Shown here one piece after another: positions 22,209 to 27,860 of a DNA stretch of 27,860 bases. The first letter of the stretch is position 1. The number at the start of each line of letters is the position of its first letter. Below the pieces are notes generated by a model. That model had not been told where the DNA came from. It searched no databases and saw nothing but the letters and a program-made list of their open reading frames with translations. The translations under genes were made by a program, and so were the position numbers. The stretch is from positions 1 to 27,860 of the forward strand of contig CAZIOH010000095.1 of NCBI GenBank assembly GCA_964540815.1, given 5' to 3'. This DNA comes from CAZIOH01 sp964540815. GTDB taxonomy: Bacteria; Myxococcota_A; Polyangia; Fen-1088.

Positions 22209-23665
22209 GCACCGAGGAAACCGTCGGCGCCGTTGAAAGGCCCATCGAGGGCGAGGGTGCAACCCTCCGGCGAACCATCGGCCCCGGCGAGGCACGTCGC
22301 GGTCGCCCGTTGCCCGATCCGGCCGAGTGCCAGCGCCAAGCGGAGCGGATGCTGTCCCTGGCCTTGCGGGCCGGCGCCGACGGGGCCGAGGTCCTGGTGC
22401 GCGACGGGCGCGAGCTCGAGGTGAAGGTGCGCATGGGCGAGCCGGAGCTGGTCAAGGAGGCGGGCAGCCGTGGGCTCGGGCTGCGGGTGCTCAAGCAGCA
22501 CCGCGCGGCCGTGACCTACACCTCGGACTTTTCCGATGCGGGTCTCGAGAGGCTGGCGCGCGATTCGGTCGAGCTGGCCCTGCTGTCCGAGCCCGAGCCG
22601 CTGGCGGACCTGCCGCGCCCGGAGACGCTGGCCCGCGAGCTCCCCGACCTCGGGCTGTGGGACGACCGGGTCACCGAGCTCGATGTGCCCGAGGCGATCC
22701 GCTGGGCGCGCCTCGGCGAGGCCGCGGCGCTGAAATCGGATGCGCGGGTGACCAACTCGGAGGGGGCGGTGTTCGGACGCAGCATGGGCGCGTCGGCGTT
22801 CGCCACCTCGGCCGGGTTTTCGGGCTCCTTTCGCGGCACCAACCTGTCGTTCTCGGTCATGCCGGTGTGCGACGACGCCGGGGGCAAGAAGCGCAGCGGG
22901 GTGGCCTGGACCGCCTCGCGCTACCTCAAGGAGCTGGTCGACCCGGAGGCGGTGGGCCTCGATGCGGCCCGCCGGACGCTCGCCAAGCTCGGCTCGCGCA
23001 AGATCGCCACCTGCGAGGTGCCGGTGGTGTTTTCTCCGGACGCCGCGCGCGGCCTGCTTGGACAGCTGGCGAGCGTGATGTCCGGGGGAGCCGTTTGGCG
23101 GCGGAGCACGTATCTGGCGGAGCGCGAGGGGACCCCGGTGGCGTCGAGTCTGTGCGACGTGGTCGACGATCCGCTGTTGCCCCGGGCGGCCGGCTCGCGC
23201 CCTTACGACGGAGAGGGGATCGCGACCCGCACCAACGTGCTGGTGGCGGCCGGGATCCTGCGGATGTTCTTGTGTGACACCTACGCGGCCCGCAAGCTCG
23301 GCCGGCAATCGACCGGCTCGGCGGGACGGGGGGTGGGCGGCGGACCGCACGTCACCACCTCGAACCTGATCCTGCGACCGGGAAAGACGCCGGCCCGCGA
23401 GCTCGAACGGCTGGAGCGCGGGCTCTACGTGACCGACTTGATGGGCTTTGGCTTCAACGGGGTCACGGGTGACTTCTCCCAGGGTGCAGCGGGCTTCTGG
23501 ATCGAGCGTGGGGAGCGGGCCTTCCCGGTCAGCGAGATCACCGTGTCCGCCAGCTTCGACGAGCTGTGGAAGGGCATCGACGCGGTCGGTGACGATCTCG
23601 ACACCCGCTCCTCGATCCTCACCCCCTCATTCCGCACCGCCCGCATGACCGTCGGCGGAACCTGA
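22205..23665 (+). CDS. tldE: TldE/PmbA protease subunit
   Basis: Partner subunit of TldD; 486 aa. It shares the fold but lacks the HExxxH zinc motif, as expected for the non-catalytic half: the equivalent region reads VVFSPDAARGLLGQLASVMSG in part. Typical family features are seen: GFSGSFRGTNLSFSV, YDGEGIATRTNVLV, VTGDFSQGAAGFWIERGE. The N-terminal extension of about 35 residues is not conserved. Start ATG overlaps the tldD stop by 4 bp. No peptide substrate gene is visible nearby. Confidence 0.95.
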   Translation: MSTEETVGAVERPIEGEGATLRRTIGPGEARRGRPLPDPAECQRQAERMLSLALRAGADGAEVLVRDGRELEVKVRMGEPELVKEAGSRGLGLRVLKQHRAAVTYTSDFSDAGLERLARDSVELALLSEPEPLADLPRPETLARELPDLGLWDDRVTELDVPEAIRWARLGEAAALKSDARVTNSEGAVFGRSMGASAFATSAGFSGSFRGTNLSFSVMPVCDDAGGKKRSGVAWTASRYLKELVDPEAVGLDAARRTLAKLGSRKIATCEVPVVFSPDAARGLLGQLASVMSGGAVWRRSTYLAEREGTPVASSLCDVVDDPLLPRAAGSRPYDGEGIATRTNVLVAAGILRMFLCDTYAARKLGRQSTGSAGRGVGGGPHVTTSNLILRPGKTPARELERLERGLYVTDLMGFGFNGVTGDFSQGAAGFWIERGERAFPVSEITVSASFDELWKGIDAVGDDLDTRSSILTPSFRTARMTVGGT

Positions 23666-23759
23666 TCCCTCATGCGAACGGTCCGGTCCCTTCCGGTCCG
23701 GTCCGTTGGAAGCCTCCTCGGAACCCGGCCGACAAGCCGGCCCGATGGCGAAGCCGGAG

Positions 23760-23815
23760 CGAGCACCGGAGCGGAGTGTACACAGGGTACTCGAGCACCG
23801 GAGCGCAGCTCCGGC
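23760..23815. repeat. Direct repeat and hairpin in the tldE-cysQ intergenic gap
   Basis: CGAGCACCGGAGCG occurs at 23760-23773 and 23792-23805 (32-bp period). The second copy runs into CCGGAGC-GCA-GCTCCGG, a perfect 7-bp hairpin (about 23799-23815). The palindrome GTGTACAC (23776-23783) lies between the copies. A convergent gene junction with this kind of repeat suggests a REP-like element or bidirectional transcription stop. Confidence 0.4.
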
Positions 23816-23867
23816 GCAGCCAGCGGGTCGGATCGTCGGCCGTCGGTGGAGCGAGAACCAACGCCCT

Positions 23868-24695
23868 CTAAGACTCGGCTTCGCGGGAGAGGATCGGGCG
23901 CAGGACGTCGAGGACCTTGGGGTGCAGCGGACCGTTCGAGGCCAGGATCCCGCGGCGGTTGTAGAGCTCGGCGCCGTAGTCGAGCGGCCGGCCATCCATG
24001 TCGGTGACGGTGCCCCCGGCGGCGATCAGGATGGCCTCGGGACCGCAGGTATCCCAGATCTTGGTCCGCCCGCCGGTGTAGACGTAGAGATCGCGCAGGT
24101 TCTCGGCCACGAGCCCGATCTTGAGGCCGACGCTGCCGATGTTCATCTCGTCCTCGATGGCGAGCGCGGAGCGGATCGCGTCCACCCTCGGTGTCCGGTG
24201 GGACTTCGATGCCACGAGCCGGATGCCGGGTGGGCCCTCCAGGGCCGAGGTATGGAGCGGCGCGTGGCTCTGGGTGGGCGAGTCGAGCCAGGCGCCCTCG
24301 CCGACCACGCCGGAGTAGGTCTTGCCGGTCATGGGCTGGCTGACCACCCCCAGGACCGGACGACCCGCCACCGAGAGGCCAATCATGACCGCGAAGCCGA
24401 TGTCTCCCCGGATGAAGTCGCGCGTGCCGTCGATGGGATCGACCATCCAGACGCGCTCGGCGCCGTGGCGCGAGCCGTCGTCGGGCAGCTCTTCGGAGAG
24501 GATGGCGTCGGTCGGGAAGGCCCGGGCGAGCCGCTCGACGATCAGCCGGTTGGCGGCGTGGTCGGCCTCGGTCACCGGTTCGTCGCCCGCCTTGGCGTCC
24601 ACACGAAAATTGGTCCCGGCGAACGCCTTGACGACGGCGGCGGCCGCGAGCGCGATGTCGAGGGCGGCGGCGAGCTCGCCCGCATAGGCGGTCAC
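23868..24695 (-). CDS. cysQ: CysQ-like 3'(2'),5'-bisphosphate nucleotidase / inositol monophosphatase family
   Basis: Mg-dependent phosphatase of 275 aa; family members remove phosphate from PAP (recycling the sulphate-assimilation by-product) or from inositol phosphates. Metal ligands are present: SEE (E68, E69), DPIDGTRDF (D86, D89) and WD (W214, D215, in KIWDTCGPEA). The DPIDGTRDFIRG form and VTEADHAANRLIVERL favour CysQ over SuhB, but not decisively. The GTG at 24695 shares GTGA with the stop of the MFS gene just upstream, so translation is coupled. A longer frame exists upstream but runs through the MFS gene. Confidence 0.88.
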   Translation of the reverse strand: MTAYAGELAAALDIALAAAAVVKAFAGTNFRVDAKAGDEPVTEADHAANRLIVERLARAFPTDAILSEELPDDGSRHGAERVWMVDPIDGTRDFIRGDIGFAVMIGLSVAGRPVLGVVSQPMTGKTYSGVVGEGAWLDSPTQSHAPLHTSALEGPPGIRLVASKSHRTPRVDAIRSALAIEDEMNIGSVGLKIGLVAENLRDLYVYTGGRTKIWDTCGPEAILIAAGGTVTDMDGRPLDYGAELYNRRGILASNGPLHPKVLDVLRPILSREAES

Positions 24696-25996
24696 GCGGG
24701 GGCCCCCCCGCCAGGCGCTGGCGCCAGCGCGGGCCCGACGGCGGCGACCGCCGCGAGGTCGCGGCGCAGGGCCGGCCGCCCGGCGAGCAGGAGCAATCCC
24801 GAGAGCACCAGCAGCATCGCGGTGAACAGGATGGGGAGCTCGAGCCCCCACCGGTCCGAGGCGAGTCCAATCAGAACCGGGGACAGGGCGTCGCCGAGCA
24901 GGTGGATGGACATGGTGCTGAGCCCGAAGCCCCGGGAGCGCACCGTCGCTGGCAACACGTTGGCCATGGCGGCGTTGAGCGGCCCGGTGTTCAGGAAGAG
25001 CAACATGAGGGTCATGAACATTCCAGGCCAGAAGATAGCAGGGGAGCGCATCAGAATGGCGAGCATCGAGAACGGCAGGGACAAGACCAGGGCCACCCCC
25101 GAGAACAGAAAGGCCCCGGTGGGGGCGCGGACCGCCAGCCGATCGCCGAGTTGACCGCCCACCAGGGTTCCAATGAACCCGGACAGACAGACGATCCCGC
25201 CGAAGACGATCCCGGCCTCGGCGAGGGGCAGACCGCGCTCCCGGAAGAAGAAGGTCGGCATCCAGGCCGCGAGCCCACCCATCGCGAACGTGTAGACGGT
25301 CTGGGCGGCGACGTTGAAGAGGTAGCTGGGGCGCGCGACCAGCATCCTCAGGGCGGTGCTGAAGGGGAGCGCGGGCGCCAGGTTGCCGCCAGCGGTCGCG
25401 TGGTCCGAGGCGTGGTCCGGATCGAGCGCGCCACGCGGGGGGTCCCGGAACAAGAACAGGGCGAGGGCCAGGATGGCCCCCGGCACCCCGGCCAGGTAGA
25501 AGGCCCAGCGCCAGCCGAGGTGCGTGCCGACCGCGCTGCCTACCACGAAGCCGATGGCCGAGCCGACGGGTATGGCGGCGTAGAAGACGGCGAGGACCCG
25601 ACCGCGCCGCTCGCTCGGATAGTAGTCGCCGAGAAGCGACGGGGTCACCACGGTGTAGCTGGCCTCGCCCACCCCGATGACCACCCGGGCCACCAGCAAG
25701 GCCCCGAAGGTCGGCGCCAGGCCCGAGCCGAAGGTGGCCAGGCTCCAGACCAGAACCCCGAGGCCCGCGAGCGGAAACCGCGGCCGCCGGTCCCCGAGGT
25801 TTCCGACCAGCGGGGAGATGAGGGCGTAGGGGAGCATGAACAGCGACTGCAAGAGTCCCCCCTGCGAGTCGGAGGCGCCGAAGCTGGCGAGGATGAGGGG
25901 CAGGGCGCCGGCCGGGATGTAGCGATCGACGTAGTTGAGCAGGTTGATGCCGGTCAGGATGCCGAGCGCCGTCCGGGCCGTCGGGACTTTCCTCAT
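24692..25996 (-). CDS. MFS transporter, spinster-like
   Basis: Inner-membrane permease of 434 aa with about 12 hydrophobic segments. The N-terminus TALGILTGINLLNYVDRY is the signature of spinster (Spns)-type MFS proteins; GDRRPR between helices 2 and 3 and GDYYPSERRGRVLAVFYAAIPVG (in part PSERRGR) are MFS motifs A and B regions. Substrate unknown: relatives carry sphingoid or lysophospholipids, and bacterial ones are mostly uncharacterised. It overlaps the CysQ-like gene by 4 bp and is divergent from the small helical protein gene. Confidence 0.92.
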   Translation of the reverse strand: MRKVPTARTALGILTGINLLNYVDRYIPAGALPLILASFGASDSQGGLLQSLFMLPYALISPLVGNLGDRRPRFPLAGLGVLVWSLATFGSGLAPTFGALLVARVVIGVGEASYTVVTPSLLGDYYPSERRGRVLAVFYAAIPVGSAIGFVVGSAVGTHLGWRWAFYLAGVPGAILALALFLFRDPPRGALDPDHASDHATAGGNLAPALPFSTALRMLVARPSYLFNVAAQTVYTFAMGGLAAWMPTFFFRERGLPLAEAGIVFGGIVCLSGFIGTLVGGQLGDRLAVRAPTGAFLFSGVALVLSLPFSMLAILMRSPAIFWPGMFMTLMLLFLNTGPLNAAMANVLPATVRSRGFGLSTMSIHLLGDALSPVLIGLASDRWGLELPILFTAMLLVLSGLLLLAGRPALRRDLAAVAAVGPALAPAPGGGAPA

Positions 25997-26054
25997 CGGT
26001 CATGCGTAACATGGAAAGCGCACCGTCGGGGAGCCGATGGTAAAGTGCGCGTCC

Positions 26055-26531
26055 ATGAGCACACTCAAAGAGATTCTCTTGGTTCCTGGGACGCGCCCCA
26101 AGGTGGTGGCCGATTGCGCCCGCCTGGTCGACGAGGAGGTGGATTCGAAGGGTGGTCTGTCGGGGCTGGCCATCAAGGGCGCTTACATGGTCGTGAAGGC
26201 GGTCAAGCCCGGGTTCATCGCCGAGGCCATCGACCACATGCTCGATGACTTCGTGGGGCGGCTCGAGCCGTTCTTCGCGGAGGCGCAGCAGAAGAGCGAA
26301 CCCATCGCCCCGTTCATCAGCACGCGCGCGAGCGCCGTGTCCGACGCCCTGCTGGCCATCAGCGACGAGCGGGCGGCGCGCGCCAAGAACCAGACGGTCA
26401 AGAAGGCGTACGAGAAGCTGCGCCCGACCGCCAAGAAGAACGTCGAGGCGGCGATCCCCCGGGTCGGTCGCCTGGTCGCCAAGTACGCGGTCACCCCGGT
26501 GGTGACGCCGCCTCCGCCCGCGACGGCCTGA
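26055..26531 (+). CDS. Small conserved helical protein of unknown function
   Basis: 158 aa from the ATG at 26055 (MSTLKEILLVPGTRPKVVADCARLVDEEV in pieces); an in-frame ATG at 26037 with GGGGAG four bases upstream may be the real start and would add six residues. All-helical pattern: KEILL, RLVDEEVDSKGGLSGLAIKGAY, then FIAEAIDHMLDDFVGRLEPFFAEA. The C-terminal half is Lys/Arg-rich and ends in a Pro/Ala tail. It reminds me of the family filed as DUF6918 in actinobacteria and myxobacteria, from memory and unchecked. No membrane segment or signal. Function unknown. Confidence 0.8.
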   Translation: MSTLKEILLVPGTRPKVVADCARLVDEEVDSKGGLSGLAIKGAYMVVKAVKPGFIAEAIDHMLDDFVGRLEPFFAEAQQKSEPIAPFISTRASAVSDALLAISDERAARAKNQTVKKAYEKLRPTAKKNVEAAIPRVGRLVAKYAVTPVVTPPPPATA

Positions 26532-26723
26532 GCCGCCTGCCCGGTGGGGTGCGGCGCGGCCTCCCTCGTATCCATGAAGCCGTGGAAGCCCGTGACCGAT
26601 GAAGCGCGAAATCATTTCGGTTGCGAGGGCGGTGGTCATCGACCACGTTTATGCGTCGAAGCCGCCACGGTGGATGGTTCACCGCGATTGTTTCGGGAAA
26701 TTGGCTGCGAGGTGCGGTCCTCC

Positions 26724-26752
26724 TTGACGGGAGGGTGTCGGTGAGGCATCTT
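26724..26752 (+). promoter_or_regulatory. Candidate promoter of the initiator tRNA gene
   Basis: TTGACG (26724-26729) is followed after 17 bases by CATCTT (26747-26752). The -35 is good, the -10 poor. The stretch just after it (GGCGCCCG) is GC-rich, as in stringently controlled stable-RNA promoters. A start near 26759 would give a 16-base 5' extension to the tRNA. Confidence 0.4.
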
Positions 26753-26774
26753 GGCGCCCGTTTCGAGTTCTTGA

Positions 26775-26848
<74 letters not shown>

Positions 26849-26852
26849 CTTC

Positions 26853-26894
26853 CGGCCCGCAGGTCGCACCGGCGATCTGCGGGCCGTCTTTTTT
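26853..26894 (+). terminator. Rho-independent terminator of the tRNA gene
   Basis: CGGCCCGCAG (26853-26862) pairs perfectly with CTGCGGGCCG (26877-26886), a 10-bp GC-rich stem with a 14-base loop. TCTTTTTT follows (26887-26894). It begins five bases after the tRNA. Confidence 0.9.
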
Positions 26895-27003
26895 CGCCCT
26901 GCGACCCTCTTCGATTGAAGTTGTGACCCGCGCTACCCGATGGACTGATCGTGCGCGGCTCGGGGTACATCCCTCGCGACCCCTCAACTTTCTCGGAGAT
27001 TTC

Positions 27004-27519
27004 ATGTCCAACCACGATCACGAATGCGGCGGACACGGCCTTTGTCCCCGGCAGTCTGCATGTCTCGCGCGTCGGGTCAGTCGCCGCGCGCTCCTGTCCC
27101 TGGCCGGAACCTCGACGACGGGCCTGATGGTGGTGGCGGCCGCCGCGCTACCGGGCTGTGGAAATCCCACGGGCTCGCCGCCGACCGGACTGGTTGACGC
27201 GGGCAATGTCTCGAGCCTGATGGTGGGGACGATGCTCACCATGTCCAACGTCGTGGTCGCGCGTGACGCAGGCGGTGTGTACGCCATGTCCGCCGTGTGC
27301 ACCCACGCGGGCTGTTATCTCGACGACACGCCGAGCACGATCGCGGCGGGGCTGTATTGCCCGTGTCATGGATCGACCTTCGACGGGGACGGAAAGGCCA
27401 CCGGCGGGCCCGCCCGCTCGGCGCTCCAGCACTACGCGGTCACCATCTCGTCGAGCGGCAAGCTGACCGTCGACGGCGGGCAACCCGTCTCGTCGAGCAC
27501 GCGAACGCCCGTGATCTGA
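27004..27519 (+). CDS. Rieske [2Fe-2S] protein, predicted Tat-exported lipoprotein
   Basis: Small exported electron carrier of 171 aa. Rieske box 1 CTHAGC (99-104) and box 2 CPCHGS (119-124) carry all ligands (C99, H101, C119, H122; C104 and C121 for the disulphide), 17 residues apart as expected. A twin-arginine signal (SRRALLSLAG, R27-R28) and a lipobox LPGC (C52) suggest export by Tat and lipid anchoring. Before the signal is an unusual Cys/His-rich stretch (HDHECGGHGLCPRQSAC, residues 4-20). GGAG lies six bases before the ATG at 27004. No cytochrome b, oxidase or dioxygenase gene is next to it, so the redox partner is unknown. Confidence 0.92.
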   Translation: MSNHDHECGGHGLCPRQSACLARRVSRRALLSLAGTSTTGLMVVAAAALPGCGNPTGSPPTGLVDAGNVSSLMVGTMLTMSNVVVARDAGGVYAMSAVCTHAGCYLDDTPSTIAAGLYCPCHGSTFDGDGKATGGPARSALQHYAVTISSSGKLTVDGGQPVSSSTRTPVI

Positions 27520-27524
27520 TCGCT

Positions 27525-27552
27525 CGCGGGAAGGGGCGGACCCCTCCCCGCG
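27525..27552 (+). terminator. Strong hairpin after the Rieske gene, probable transcription stop
   Basis: CGCGGG-A-AGGGG (27525-27536) pairs with CCCCT-C-CCCGCG (27541-27552): 11 pairs with one A/C mismatch and loop CGGA, starting five bases after the stop codon. No T-run follows. Confidence 0.5.
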
Positions 27553-27582
27553 GGCCCCTCCCTGGGACGACGAGAGGCGAGC

Positions 27583-27637
27583 CCGGATCTGCTTTGCCTA
27601 CGTCTTCTCCGGTTTGCAAAGCCAACCTCCGATCCGG
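27583..27637. repeat. Nested inverted repeat CCGGATC/GATCCGG and GCTTTGC/GCAAAGC
   Basis: CCGGATC (27583-27589) and GCTTTGC (27591-27597) are matched by GCAAAGC (27616-27622) and GATCCGG (27631-27637), giving two perfect 7-bp stems in correct nested order with an 8-base bulge on one side. GGATCTGCTT recurs at about 27665. Confidence 0.5.
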
Positions 27638-27710
27638 AGCGCGGACCAAGCGATCCTGATTGATGGATCTGCTTCTCGAATGAGGTGAGCTCCGTCCCTC
27701 CCCTCCTATC

Positions 27711-27737
27711 CCCTCGCCCCGCGAAGCGGGGAGAGGG
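27711..27737. repeat. Interspersed-repeat-like GC hairpin
   Basis: CCCTC-G-CCCCGC, loop GAA, GCGGGG-A-GAGGG forms a 12-position stem with one G/A mismatch. The wording closely resembles the short GC hairpins (CCCCGC...GCGGGG flanked by CCCTC/GAGGG) that recur between genes in many proteobacterial genomes. Only one copy is in this window. Confidence 0.45.
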
Positions 27738-27860
27738 TCACGGAGAGGGGCCTATTTTATTCCGGGGCGGCGCCGGGAGTACCTTGTTGACCTCCCGCTG
27801 TTCGCGCGAGCGTAGCGCGGCTTTGCCGCGCGGAGCGAGAGGGGCGCGGGGACGTGCGAG

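Larger units (their letters stand above)
27520..27860. other. Repeat-rich non-coding end of the window
   Basis: About 340 bases without a convincing gene. They contain the hairpin after the Rieske gene, a nested inverted repeat (27583-27637), a GC hairpin of a kind often seen scattered between genes (27711-27737) and a last hairpin GCGCGGC-TTT-GCCGCGC (27815-27831). Short AT-rich text (CCTATTTTATTCC, from about 27751) sits between the last two. Confidence 0.6.

Noticed and set aside
24696..26639. Extension of the CysQ-like frame over the whole MFS gene
   Set aside because: The MFS protein in the other frame has a full set of membrane segments; GTG at 24695 with the GTGA overlap is the sensible start.
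27297..27659. 120-codon plus-strand frame overlapping the Rieske gene
   Set aside because: Arg-rich shadow of the Rieske gene that reads on into non-coding repeats.

Overview
The window looks like chromosomal DNA of a GC-rich deltaproteobacterium in the broad sense, most likely Myxococcota. The grounds are the strong G/C bias at third codon positions, the PEGA-tailed Ser/Thr kinase, several FHA-domain proteins (two with zinc ribbons), a T4P retraction ATPase, a MerR/sigma-region-4 gene pair and many small lipoproteins. No taxonomic search was possible, so this is inference. One run of exactly 100 N (12400-12499) marks a scaffold gap inside a tandem repeat, so the sequence is a draft assembly.

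Layout. 1-1448 (-): partial, divergent adenylate-forming enzyme. 1909-2829 (+): FHA-GGDEF diguanylate cyclase, convergent with a membrane Ser/Thr kinase with a periplasmic PEGA domain (2849-4507, -). 4836-10782 (-): a head-to-tail run transcribed pilT, alaS, RluA-type pseudouridine synthase, acyltransferase, the last three with overlapping ends. 10852-11907 (+): receiver plus pseudo-receiver protein, divergent from pilT. 11950-13476 (-): SctQ/FliM-N-like protein with a (PPTP)n linker interrupted by the gap. 13756-13995 (+): orphan zinc-finger anti-sigma-like protein. 14490-16767 (+): two zinc-ribbon/double-FHA proteins in tandem. 16854-17294 (-): IPT/TIG lipoprotein. 17467-18357 (+): MepA-like endopeptidase lipoprotein. 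18373-19062 (-): secreted protein with KTDKP repeats. 19321-20530 (+): MerR regulator and a sigma-region-4-like protein. 20718-23665 (+): tldD-tldE. 23868-25996 (-): spinster-like MFS transporter and CysQ-type phosphatase, coupled by a GTGA overlap. 26055-26531 (+): small conserved helical protein. 26775-26848: initiator tRNA with its own terminator. 27004-27519 (+): Rieske lipoprotein. The last 340 bases hold hairpins and repeats but no convincing gene.

How the genes may work together. The most coherent theme is signal transduction at the envelope: a Ser/Thr kinase, three FHA proteins (phosphothreonine readers), a c-di-GMP synthase, a receiver/pseudo-receiver protein next to the pilus motor, and a cytoplasmic-ring (SctQ) protein without its secretion system. 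A second theme is the regulatory pair MerR/sigma-region-4 just upstream of the TldD/TldE protease, in the same direction. Neither link is proven by the sequence; both are stated as hypotheses in the findings. No CRISPR array, transposase, phage gene or toxin-antitoxin locus was seen.
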